Below are positions 1 to 6,228 of a DNA stretch of 9,077 nucleotides, one piece after another. Position 1 is the stretch's first letter; every line of letters begins with the position of its first letter. Source of the DNA: Actinomycetes bacterium (GTDB lineage: Bacteria > Actinomycetota > Coriobacteriia > Coriobacteriales > Eggerthellaceae); contig JAEYEL010000050.1 in the NCBI GenBank assembly GCA_023403475.1, positions 1-9,077 of the forward strand, read 5' to 3'. Made by a program: the position numbers and the translations under genes. The notes under the pieces are model-generated. The model saw only the letters and a list, made by a program, of their open reading frames with translations. It made no database searches and was not told the DNA's origin.

Positions 1-643
1 CGGTGAAGCCGGCTCTCAGAAGCGCCGTGAACTTGCCGCGCTCTTCGTCGGAAAAGCCCGCGTTGCCGCGATTGGGGCCGGGGTTTTTCAGGTCTATCTC
101 CTCGTGCGCCACGTTGAAGTCGCCGCACATGACCACAGGCTTGGGCTTCGCGGATTCGCCCGGCTGCGTCGTGTCTTGTCCATATGCGATGCCGGGACGA
201 ATCAAACGCTCGACGGGAACGCCTGCCGGCAACGCACCGCTTTCAAGCCCCTTGCAGAAATCGCGGAACGCGTCGTCCCATTCCATGCGATGGTCGATGC
301 GCGCCAGCTCGTTCTGGGCATTCGGCGTGTACACATCCACGAACCAGAACTGCGGAAACTCAAGCGCCACAATGCGCCCCTCCGTATCGAGATACGGACT
401 GCCCAGCCCATGCAGCACCTGCAACGGCGCTTCCTTGGAAAACACGGCCGTGCCCGAATATCCCTTCTTTTCCGCATAGCTCCAGAATTCGTGGTAACCC
501 GGCAAGTCCATGCTCACTTGCCCCTTTTGCAGCTTTGTCTCCTGCAAGGCGAAAACATCTGCGTTAAACTGCGCGAACACATCCTCGAAGCCCTTTTTCA
601 GAACTGCGCGAAGCCCGTTCACGTTCCATGACACCAAGCGCAT
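1..643 (-). CDS. exoA: Exodeoxyribonuclease III (AP endonuclease), 5' part; 3' end off window
   Basis: Mg-dependent AP endonuclease and 3'-5' exonuclease of base-excision repair, cytoplasmic. The visible 214 codons start at ATG 643 and run off the left edge. Family landmarks seen: N-terminal MRLVSWNVNGLR with N7, LQETK with metal-ligand E35, DVYTPNAQ with Y105, HRMEWDDAFR (118-127), CGDFNVAH with D175 and N177, then DLKNPGPNRGNAGFSDEER. The last catalytic Asp and His lie beyond the window. The start is supported by AAGGG six bases upstream. -10-like TATACT (694-699) and TATAAG (681-686) lie upstream on this strand, but neither has a good -35. The gene is divergent from tRNA-Leu. Oddity: about 30 extra residues (about 135-167, rich in Pro, Gly, Ala) sit between the HRMEW motif and CGDFN, where ExoA proteins such as the Bacillus one have only a few residues. 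The family call is very secure; the symbol could also be written xth. Confidence 0.95.
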   Translation of the reverse strand, partial: MRLVSWNVNGLRAVLKKGFEDVFAQFNADVFALQETKLQKGQVSMDLPGYHEFWSYAEKKGYSGTAVFSKEAPLQVLHGLGSPYLDTEGRIVALEFPQFWFVDVYTPNAQNELARIDHRMEWDDAFRDFCKGLESGALPAGVPVERLIRPGIAYGQDTTQPGESAKPKPVVMCGDFNVAHEEIDLKNPGPNRGNAGFSDEERGKFTALLRAGFT

Positions 644-711
644 AGTCAACCCTTTCGTAAACCTGTTGTTTGCCGCGTGGCTTATAGCTGCTTAGTATAG
701 CGAAATAGTTC

Positions 712-740
712 TTGCTTTCGCCCGAGAAGTCAGGTATCAT
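712..740 (+). promoter_or_regulatory. Promoter of tRNA-Leu
   Basis: TTGCTT (712-717) and TATCAT (735-740) are separated by exactly 17 bases. The first base of the tRNA lies 35 bases downstream, which suits a housekeeping sigma promoter with a short 5' leader removed by RNase P. Assigned by eye against the TTGACA/TATAAT consensus. Confidence 0.65.
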
Positions 741-774
741 TTATTGTCGCTTTCTTCGGAAGGCATGTTTTGCT

Positions 775-861
775 GCGGGTGTGGCGGAATTGGCGGACGC
801 GTACGGTTCAGGTCCGTATGGGGGCAACCCCATGAAGGTTCAAGTCCTTTCACCCGCACCA
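775..861 (+). tRNA. tRNA-Leu, anticodon CAG
   Basis: Class II tRNA of 87 bases with encoded CCA (859-861). The acceptor arms GCGGGTG (775-781) and CACCCGC (851-857) pair perfectly. The anticodon stem TACGG/CCGTA encloses loop TTCAGGT, giving anticodon CAG, which reads leucine codon CUG. The long variable arm (TGGGG-CAA-CCCCA type) and the T arm GAAGG-TTCAAGT-CCTTT fit tRNA-Leu. It is flanked by a clear promoter and a terminator, so it appears to be a single-gene transcript. Confidence 0.97.
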
Positions 862-872
862 CGAAAAGCACG

Positions 873-901
873 AGGCCAGGAACTTGCTTCCCGGCCTTTT
901 T
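873..901 (+). terminator. Rho-independent terminator of tRNA-Leu, possibly shared with rlmH
   Basis: The stem AGGCC-A-GGAA (873-882) pairs with TTCC-C-GGCCT (888-897) around loop CTTGC, with one A-C mismatch, and ends in a run of five T (897-901). It lies 11 bases after the tRNA CCA. The convergent rlmH gene ends at 910. The opposite strand has the same hairpin followed by CGTGCTTTTCG, so it may also stop leftward transcription, though less efficiently. Confidence 0.8.
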
Positions 902-909
902 CGTTGTGG

Positions 910-1380
910 TTACTTATGATACGGTTCGCCGTGGGATATTTTCATGGCGCGGTATAGCTGCTCGAGCAACACCACCCGCGCAAGATTATGCGGCAGCGTG
1001 ATACGGCCGAAGGAAAGCGTCTCGTCTGCGCGAGCGCGTACGCCTTCGCTCACACCATCCGACCCCCCTATCGCGAATGCGATGTCGCTTTTCCCCTGCA
1101 AGCACAGCGCGTCGATCCTCTGGGAAAATTCCACGCTCGAGCGCTCTTTGCCGCCGATATCGAGCAGAATCACATGGGTTTGCGCCGGAAGAGCCGCGAG
1201 AACGGCTGCTCCCTCTCGATCGCGTGCAGCCGCCACGCCGCCCGCACGCGCAGGATCAACATCGGGAACCTCGCGAACAGTCGTGTGCGCATACGGCTGC
1301 AAACGCTTGAGATATTCGGCGCAGGCGTCTTGCCAGAACCGCTCTTTGAGCTTCCCAACGGCAACAACGGTGAATTTCAT
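910..1380 (-). CDS. rlmH: 23S rRNA (pseudouridine1915-N3)-methyltransferase RlmH
   Basis: SPOUT-class SAM-dependent methyltransferase that N3-methylates pseudouridine 1915 in helix 69 of 23S rRNA on assembled 70S ribosomes; acts as a homodimer. The protein is 156 residues, the usual family length. Seen: N-terminal MKFTVVAVGKLKERFW, the central LLDIGGKERSSVEFSQRI (72-89), the SAM-binding knot loop FAIGGSDGVSEGVR (102-115), LPHNLARVVLLEQLYRA (129-145) and the C-terminal GEPYHK (151-156) that reaches the partner active site. The start at 1380 is chosen because the family begins MK-F/I; an in-frame extension to 1467 overlaps the end of the LCP gene and has no family support. Only 10 bases separate it from the upstream LCP stop, so the two are probably co-transcribed. 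No strong Shine-Dalgarno is visible, which fits translational coupling. Confidence 0.96.
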   Translation of the reverse strand: MKFTVVAVGKLKERFWQDACAEYLKRLQPYAHTTVREVPDVDPARAGGVAAARDREGAAVLAALPAQTHVILLDIGGKERSSVEFSQRIDALCLQGKSDIAFAIGGSDGVSEGVRARADETLSFGRITLPHNLARVVLLEQLYRAMKISHGEPYHK

Positions 1381-1390
1381 CGCTGCCGGC

Positions 1391-2929
1391 CTACGCCCAA
1401 TCGGCTCCAATGACCACAAGGAAATCGGCGCTGAAAGAATACGTTCCGTCATTCTGGAAGGTCGCACTCACGCCAAGCGTCTGGGCTATTTCCTGCGCAG
1501 CTTCAGCTTGACCGCCGCTGCTGTACACCACAACGGTGTTCGGATAGTCGCTGCTGTTGGCGTTTCCCGTATCGGTGGAGTAGCCGAGCGCAGCAATTTT
1601 CTCGGCAGCCTTTGCCGCCAAACCCGACGTGCTCGTGCCGTTTTTCACCATAACCGTACCGGAACGCGTTGCTTTTGCAGCGGCCCCTCCAAACGAAGCC
1701 CCCGAAGAAGCCTTCCCGCCATCACCGGCAGTTGCAAGAATCGTGCCCGTCGCAGCATCGATTTCGTCCTCTTCGGTAGGAGAAAGCCCCTGTTTCATAC
1801 GTTCCATCATCTTCTGCCATGCAGTTTTGTCAAGATGCTCGTACCACGTGTTGTTCACATACTCTGAAGTGGTCGGCTCCATGGCTGTGTAGAAATCGGT
1901 GGAAACGTCCATTCCGCGCATGCTTTGCGCAAGGCTCACTATTTCTGCCACGTCGAAATCGGTAGTTACGTAACGGGACAGAGCCTCAACCGTACTCACC
2001 ATGGTTGCCGGATCGGAGGCGAGAATCTTCTTCGCTATTGCAGCGAGCACAAGGCGCTGGTTGGCGGCGCGGAAGCGGTCGCCGTCGCCATAGTTATCAT
2101 ACGCATGGCGCGCACGACACAAAATGAGAGCCTGATCACCGTTGAGCGTCTGCAAGCCTGCGGACACATAGCCACCGGCCATCCAGTCGTCAATGTCCAT
2201 GGGAACATCCACCTCAACGCCCCCAAGAGCATCCACAACATCCCTGAATCCGTCGAAGTCGATTTCAGCGTAATGGGAAATGTCAACGCCTGCAAGCTCG
2301 GAAACCACCTGCACCGTGTAGGCCGAGCCGCCAAGGGAATGCGCGGCGTTGAGTTTTTGCTTCCCGTATTGACCCATGTCGATCATGGTATCCCTATGCA
2401 GCGATATCATGGTGACTTTTTTGTTCTCCGGATCGACGCGCACCAGCATCATGCTGTCCGAACGGAAATTGTCGCCTGCATATTCGGAAGACTCCGCACG
2501 TTCCTCAGACCCGTCCGTTCCCATGAGCAGCATATAGAACGGATCGCCTGCGTAAGGCGCATCGGCCAAGGCATCCGTCAGCTCTTCGGTAATTCCCTCG
2601 TGCAGGTTGTTGTTGATGGTTTGGTAATAGGCGAATGCAGCACCGGCACCACCAAGAATCAACACGAGAACGACGGAAAGAATCACGAGCGCCACGGTCT
2701 TGTGTTTCTTCTTCCTGCGCTGACGCGTGTAGTCTTCTTGGGTCACACGTCGAGAATAAGGATTCGCCGGGGCGCTTTGTCCGGACTCGTAATGACCGCG
2801 CGACGCAGACGCAGAAAAGCGAGCGGAGCCTCGCCGTTCCGCACGCTTACCTGACGCGTGCCTATAATCATGCGAATACTCGCCGCCGGACAAATGATTA
2901 TGCCTTGAGCTGTCTTTTCGTGTAATCAT
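1391..2929 (-). CDS. LytR-CpsA-Psr (LCP) family cell-wall polymer ligase with LytR_C domain
   Basis: LCP proteins are membrane-anchored enzymes that transfer undecaprenyl-linked glycopolymers (teichoic acid, capsule or other wall glycans) onto peptidoglycan outside the cell. The product is 512 residues from ATG 2929. A basic, Ser/Arg-rich cytoplasmic N-tail (about 1-75, ending RQRRKKKHK) precedes one membrane helix (about 78-102). The LCP catalytic domain (about 130-290) carries FRSDSMMLVRVD, ISLHRDTMI with the conserved Arg-Asp, KLNAAHSLGG, and GLQTLNGDQALILCRAR followed by GDRFRAANQR. After a linker, a C-terminal LytR_C domain (about 426-512) begins VMVKNGTSTSGLAAKAAEK and includes DTGNA and TVVVY. 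A TTG six bases upstream of the ATG is possible but less likely. No Shine-Dalgarno precedes either start. The gene lies 90 bases after murT-gatD on the same strand. The wall polymer it attaches cannot be told from sequence. Confidence 0.93.
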   Translation of the reverse strand: MITRKDSSRHNHLSGGEYSHDYRHASGKRAERRGSARFSASASRGHYESGQSAPANPYSRRVTQEDYTRQRRKKKHKTVALVILSVVLVLILGGAGAAFAYYQTINNNLHEGITEELTDALADAPYAGDPFYMLLMGTDGSEERAESSEYAGDNFRSDSMMLVRVDPENKKVTMISLHRDTMIDMGQYGKQKLNAAHSLGGSAYTVQVVSELAGVDISHYAEIDFDGFRDVVDALGGVEVDVPMDIDDWMAGGYVSAGLQTLNGDQALILCRARHAYDNYGDGDRFRAANQRLVLAAIAKKILASDPATMVSTVEALSRYVTTDFDVAEIVSLAQSMRGMDVSTDFYTAMEPTTSEYVNNTWYEHLDKTAWQKMMERMKQGLSPTEEDEIDAATGTILATAGDGGKASSGASFGGAAAKATRSGTVMVKNGTSTSGLAAKAAEKIAALGYSTDTGNANSSDYPNTVVVYSSGGQAEAAQEIAQTLGVSATFQNDGTYSFSADFLVVIGADWA

Positions 2930-2937
2930 AGCCAAGT

Positions 2938-2966
2938 ATTTTGCAGATGAACCCTAAGCATGGCAA
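2938..2966 (-). promoter_or_regulatory. Candidate promoter of the LCP gene
   Basis: On the minus strand TTGCCA (5/6 to the -35 consensus), a 17-base spacer and CAAAAT (4/6 to the -10) end eight bases before the ATG at 2929. Transcription would then start at or within a few bases of the start codon, giving a leaderless or near-leaderless mRNA. That would explain the lack of a Shine-Dalgarno. Weak -10; a modest-confidence call by eye. Confidence 0.35.
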
Positions 2967-3019
2967 GCGAAACCGACGCTTTTCTGTGAAATAGCCACAG
3001 GTAGCTCACGAGTAGTTCA

Positions 3020-5425
3020 CTATCGGATAACGCCCAACCGCCTGCACATGCACTCGTTCGCAGACTCCTCTTCGGTGTCGTCAAGAGGAGCAAGCGTTGG
3101 CTGCACACCGCCCGCACGCTTCGACCAACGTTCTAGCGCACGTTGCAGCAAAGCGTCTGCGACCTCGGGGTTCTTCGACAGCAGCGTGCCGTGCAAATAC
3201 GTTCCCACCACCCCACGGTAAAGAACGCCGTCGCCGTGATCGTTCTCGTTGTTGCCGCTTCCCACCGAAGATATCACTTTGCCGAACGGCTGCAGGCCAT
3301 CGCCAAGATAGGTGCGCCCCGCATGGTTTTCGTACCCCACAACCGGACGTTTTGCCAGAGGCGAACTGAGCACGATGTTGTCTATCAGGCGATTCGCCGA
3401 AGAACCAGCGCGGCGCGTTTCGATATCCACGATTCCCAAGCCTTCCACCACCTCGTCGCCCAAAAGCCACGTGGAGCCAAGAATCTGATACCCACCGCAA
3501 ATTGCCAGAAGAACACCGTCGTCCTCCACGAACGCGCGAATGCCCTCCCTCATGCGCATGAGTTCCTGCGAGGCAAGACGCTGCTCACGGTCGGGGCCGC
3601 CGCCCATGAACACCAAATCGACCTCGCGCAGATCGACGATTTCCCCGTAATGGATGCGCCTCACCTCAACGGGAATTCCGCGCCAACGGCAGCGCTGTTC
3701 CAGAATGCGCACATTGCCGCCATCACCGTACAGGTTGAGCAAATCGGGGAAAAGATGCGCTATGACCAGCGGATTTTCGGAAACGACCGAGGACGGAGCC
3801 GAAGACGGGATCGAGGACGGGGTCGAAGGCGGGATCGAAGACGGGGTCTCCACGCAAACCGTATCCGGCGCATCCTTTGAATCCGGTTTTCCTGCGTCCG
3901 CCGCCTGAGCCATGTCACCGCACGCCATCTGAGCCATGTCAGCGCACGCCATCTGAGCCATGTCGCCGCACGCCTCCTGAGCCATGTCGTTCAGCTCGTC
4001 ATGAACAACCGGTAGCGCCGTGTAGTTCGCGATAAAATACACGCTCGCACATGGCGGCAAAGCACTCCCGTCAGACAGCACCGCGTTTTCCAAACGACTG
4101 AACGCATCGCGGGCGCCAGCGACGAGCTGCGCTTTTATGCCCGCATACTTCAAACGCACCTGAAGATCGTTTTTCCTCAAGCCGCCCGCATAGACCACGC
4201 AGTCTTGGCCGGCAAGCTCCTCGAAGTCAACGTCCCAAATCCACGATATATCGCGACCGTCGGCTTCCTTGTCGTTGATGAAAAACGCCACTGCTTTGGG
4301 CGAACTGTCTTCCGCAACGATTCTGAGGTTCTGGTTGAACCCCGTCGGGTTCTTCGCTAAGTTGAGCAGTGTGCGGCGCCCGGAAATCTCATATGTTTGA
4401 AGGCGACCATTCCGGGGATCGAACGCATCAATAGCCTGCTGAAGCGCGTCGTGCGAACAGCCCACCAAATCGGCGAGGGCTGCCACGGCGGCAAGGTTGT
4501 ACACCATGTACGAGCCGGTAAGGGAAGAACGCACCGCGAGCTTGCGGCCCTCGCAACCGGAAGAGACGGTGTGGGAAACGGCGGCAGAATCGCAAGATGC
4601 CGCCTTGCTCGAAAGGTTCTGTTCCTCTTGGGCCTTTCGCCCTTCATTTCGCTTGCCTATCAGCGCAAACGACACGCCATTGGCGCCAACCTGCACGTCT
4701 TCGGCCGCATAGTCAAGCGCAGGGCGCGCAAAACCGCAGTTCGGGCAGCGATAGTCTCCCAGCTGGCCGTACTGGCGAAACGAATATTCGAACATGGACG
4801 AACAGTGCTGGCACATCTGGGCATCGGCCACGGTGTTCTGCGCAAGCCCCATGCTTTCCGCCACCCCGAACGCCACCGACGCGTTTTCCGCTCTGCTGGC
4901 GATGTAGGCGCACAGCGGGTCGTCGGCGTTGTACACGAGCACGGTGTTCGGCGATGCGGAAAGCGCGCCTATAATGCTTTCCTGAATGCGGTCTATTTCT
5001 CCGCAACGGTCAAGCTGATCGCGAAACAGGTTGAGCAGAAGCACATAATTCGCCTGCAGGTGCGGAAGGATCTTCGCCAACCACAACTCATCGCTTTCGA
5101 ACACGCCCCAATCGGCGCCTTTCGACTGCAAAAGCGAAGTGGCAACGCCCGAATCGAGGTTCGCCCCCGTTCGGTTGCATACCACGGTTTGCCCGTTTGC
5201 CTCAAGCACATCGGCAAGCAGGTTCGTGGAAGTGGTCTTCCCGTTGGTGCCCACCACCACGATGGATCCTTGTCGCAAGCGCGGCCTCAGATGGCCGATG
5301 AGGCGCGGATCGACGTACAGGGCGACCTTGCCGGGAAAATTCGCCGCCGGCCTGCGGAACACATGCTTAAGACCCCACGTGGAAACCGCGCTCACTGCCT
5401 GCGCCGCCGCAAACTGAATTCCCAT
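3020..5425 (-). CDS. murT-gatD: MurT-GatD fusion: lipid II isoglutaminyl synthase, both subunits in one polypeptide
   Basis: Amidates the alpha-carboxyl of D-Glu in the lipid II stem peptide to D-isoglutamine, using ATP and glutamine-derived ammonia, at the cytoplasmic membrane face. The product has 801 residues. MurT half (1 to about 475): Mur-ligase central domain with P-loop GTNGKTT (59-65), NRTGANL (84-90), ESDE (110-113), LLNLFRDQLDR (130-140); a four-Cys zinc-ribbon insert (C205, C208, C227, C230); then the MurT C-terminal domain with LAKNPTGFNQ (356-365) and INDKEADGRDISWIWD (383-398). Linker about 476-550. GatD half (about 551-775): CobB/CobQ-like class I amidotransferase with FPDLLNLYGDGGN (559-571), FMGGGPDREQ, nucleophile C643 in LAICGGYQ and H745 in GTYLHG. 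The start is fixed by AGAGGAG seven bases upstream (5433-5439). In Staphylococcus and Streptococcus these are two genes forming a heterodimer. All recognisable key motifs are present, so I infer an active fused enzyme. Confidence 0.94.
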   Translation of the reverse strand: MGIQFAAAQAVSAVSTWGLKHVFRRPAANFPGKVALYVDPRLIGHLRPRLRQGSIVVVGTNGKTTSTNLLADVLEANGQTVVCNRTGANLDSGVATSLLQSKGADWGVFESDELWLAKILPHLQANYVLLLNLFRDQLDRCGEIDRIQESIIGALSASPNTVLVYNADDPLCAYIASRAENASVAFGVAESMGLAQNTVADAQMCQHCSSMFEYSFRQYGQLGDYRCPNCGFARPALDYAAEDVQVGANGVSFALIGKRNEGRKAQEEQNLSSKAASCDSAAVSHTVSSGCEGRKLAVRSSLTGSYMVYNLAAVAALADLVGCSHDALQQAIDAFDPRNGRLQTYEISGRRTLLNLAKNPTGFNQNLRIVAEDSSPKAVAFFINDKEADGRDISWIWDVDFEELAGQDCVVYAGGLRKNDLQVRLKYAGIKAQLVAGARDAFSRLENAVLSDGSALPPCASVYFIANYTALPVVHDELNDMAQEACGDMAQMACADMAQMACGDMAQAADAGKPDSKDAPDTVCVETPSSIPPSTPSSIPSSAPSSVVSENPLVIAHLFPDLLNLYGDGGNVRILEQRCRWRGIPVEVRRIHYGEIVDLREVDLVFMGGGPDREQRLASQELMRMREGIRAFVEDDGVLLAICGGYQILGSTWLLGDEVVEGLGIVDIETRRAGSSANRLIDNIVLSSPLAKRPVVGYENHAGRTYLGDGLQPFGKVISSVGSGNNENDHGDGVLYRGVVGTYLHGTLLSKNPEVADALLQRALERWSKRAGGVQPTLAPLDDTEEESANECMCRRLGVIR
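3785..3844 (-). repeat. Degenerate 12-bp coding repeat (Pro-Ser linker)
   Basis: Inside the murT-gatD linker, five consecutive tetrapeptides of the type PSSI/PPST/PSSI/PSSA/PSSV (residues 528-547) are encoded by a degenerate 12-bp repeat (plus-strand unit about GAAGACGGGATC). It reads as a flexible extended tether directly before the GatD domain. Confidence 0.8.
3905..3988 (-). repeat. 24-bp coding tandem repeat (Cys-containing octapeptide linker)
   Basis: Three and a half copies of a 24-bp unit encode residues 480-507 of the MurT-GatD fusion: DMAQEACG, DMAQMACA, DMAQMACG, then DMAQ. Units differ by a few bases only (for example TCAGCG versus TCGCCG), indicating recent tandem expansion. Each full unit contains one Cys. 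It lies at the end of the MurT domain, in frame. Confidence 0.9.
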
Positions 5426-5616
5426 AGTGCATCTCCTCTGTTTTAAGCCTTCCGGCTGCCCTCAAACCGAACACTCGCCACAGGAAGCAACGGAGAGCGA
5501 ACGACCGCACGACAATTGCATTCGAACCGACGACAGCCAAGAGGGGCTCTCTCTCCGCTACCGTTTTCTTGGGGCGCGAGCGTCAAGCACGTTCTTGATA
5601 TCGCACATCCCGAACC
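5426..5616 (-). other. Long 5' leader of murT-gatD, with a possible 16-codon upstream ORF
   Basis: About 190 transcribed bases separate the predicted start site from the coding region. No family riboswitch or T-box core is recognisable. An upstream ORF of 16 codons (ATG at 5608, stop TAG at 5558-5560, peptide MCDIKNVLDARAPRKR) begins only a few bases into the predicted transcript, without a clear Shine-Dalgarno. The strong AGAGGAG of murT is at 5433-5439. No Rho-independent terminator was found within the leader, so a role in attenuation is unproven. Confidence 0.35.
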
Positions 5617-5631
5617 CGCCACATTATAGCA
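5606..5631 (-). promoter_or_regulatory. Extended -10 promoter of murT-gatD
   Basis: On the minus strand TGC directly precedes a perfect TATAAT (5623-5628), an extended -10 element. No good -35 lies at 16-18 bases; TTGTGA occurs at a 20-base spacing. Predicted transcription start is about 5614-5617, which leaves a roughly 190-base 5' leader before the murT-gatD ATG at 5425. Confidence 0.6.
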
Positions 5632-5672
5632 TCAGGCAAAAGCCCACCTCACAACACAGCCGACAAAGTTGA

Positions 5673-5906
5673 TTCCTGAATACACTTTCCGTCTGCATGT
5701 ACGTGTCCTACATTCCGCAAATCATGAACAATCTTGCAGGCAGCCCCGGATCGCCCTGGCAGCCATTGGCAGCGTTCTTCAACTGCGTGATGTGGACCGT
5801 TTACGGACTGTTCAAGAAAGATCGCGACTGGCCCATCGTCATCGCCAACGTACCCGGCGTTTTCCTAGGCGCCGCAGCCTTCCTTACCGCCTTCCTCCAC
5901 GGGTAA
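5673..5906 (+). pseudogene. 5'-truncated SemiSWEET (PQ-loop, MtN3-like) sugar transporter remnant
   Basis: The translation from ATG 5697 (69 residues) contains MYVSYIPQIMNNL with the PQ motif, then WQPLAAFFNCVMWTVYGLFKK and RDWPIVIANVPGVFLGAAAF, the hallmark of bacterial SemiSWEETs (three-helix proteins that dimerise to export or exchange sugars). Family members have roughly 85-95 residues, with most of helix 1 before the PQ motif. Here in-frame sequence with family character (NTLSVC) continues only a few codons upstream, then a TGA at 5670-5672 ends the frame. The other two frames upstream carry nothing hydrophobic. No Shine-Dalgarno precedes 5697. The divergent murT-gatD promoter abuts the break. 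This looks like a gene that lost its 5' end by deletion. A short functional product from 5697 cannot be excluded, but it would lack most of helix 1. Confidence 0.6.
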
Positions 5907-5967
5907 AGCCCTCCATAGGCAGAACGCAACCCAGCCCCAAGCCCCCGAAAAGCTCTTCTCTTGTTTT

Positions 5968-6000
5968 CCTCGCGCCTTTGCCCACGCACTGCGCGCGAGG
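5968..6000. repeat. Inverted repeat in the intergenic region (8-bp stem)
   Basis: CCTCGCGC (5968-5975) and GCGCGAGG (5993-6000) are perfect inverted repeats around a 17-base loop. Neither strand has a T-run after it, so it is not a standard terminator. It partly contains the first copy of the 15-bp direct repeat. Confidence 0.6.
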
Positions 6001-6058
6001 CGAACTCGTGAGTGCTACCCCCGTCGCTCAGGCGCTGCGGGTTCCCACGCACTGCGCG
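5981..6058. repeat. 15-bp intergenic direct repeat, two copies
   Basis: CCCACGCACTGCGCG occurs exactly at 5981-5995 and 6044-6058 (63-base period) in the GC-rich gap between the SemiSWEET remnant and tRNA-Thr. No coding function is seen for 5907-6076. It may belong to a dispersed intergenic repeat family, which cannot be tested from one window. Confidence 0.7.
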
Positions 6059-6076
6059 GGGCAGGCTTATGGCCCC

Positions 6077-6112
6077 TAAAGAAACAAGCCACCGGAAAGC
6101 AACCGATGGCCT
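6077..6112 (-). terminator. Rho-independent terminator of tRNA-Thr
   Basis: Read leftward, AGGCCATCGG (6112-6103) pairs over ten positions, including two G-T wobbles, with CCGGTGGCTT (6095-6086) around a seven-base loop TTGCTTT. GTTTCTTTA follows. It begins 11 bases after the tRNA 3' end. Confidence 0.75.
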
Positions 6113-6123
6113 GCGAAAATTCG

Positions 6124-6199
6124 TGGAGCCAACGAGCGGATTCGAACCGCTGACCTACGCATTACGAGTGCGTTGCTCTACCAGCTGAGCCACGTTGGC
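6124..6199 (-). tRNA. tRNA-Thr, anticodon CGT
   Basis: Seventy-six bases including encoded CCA. The acceptor arms GCCAACG (6199-6193) and CGTTGGC (6134-6128) pair perfectly. The D arm is GCTCAGCTGGTAGAGC. The anticodon stem ACGCA/TGCGT encloses CTCGTAA, giving anticodon CGT for threonine codon ACG. The T arm is AGCGG-TTCGAAT-CCGCT, followed by TCCA. Confidence 0.97.
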
Positions 6200-6228
6200 G
6201 CTCCGCTTCCTAAGAAGCGCGAACAAGA

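Noticed and set aside
1381..1467. N-terminal extension of RlmH
   Set aside because: RlmH proteins begin at the MKFTVVAVG strand; the extension overlaps the LCP gene end.
944..2854. Two plus-strand open frames of about 300 codons opposite rlmH and the LCP gene
   Set aside because: Antisense to strong family matches and with no recognisable motifs.
2926..2961. 11-codon ORF (MLRVHLQNTWL) overlapping the LCP start as ATGA
   Set aside because: It has no ribosome site, and its start lies within the candidate -35 element, so it would not be transcribed from that promoter. Probably chance.
3905..3988. CRISPR-like array
   Set aside because: The 24-bp units are directly abutting with no spacers, and they are in frame in a coding linker.
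4397..5446. Long plus-strand open frame opposite murT (349 codons)
   Set aside because: It lies wholly antisense to the well-supported MurT domain, its translation is His/Arg-rich without any domain, and it has no ribosome site. It is a GC-driven shadow.
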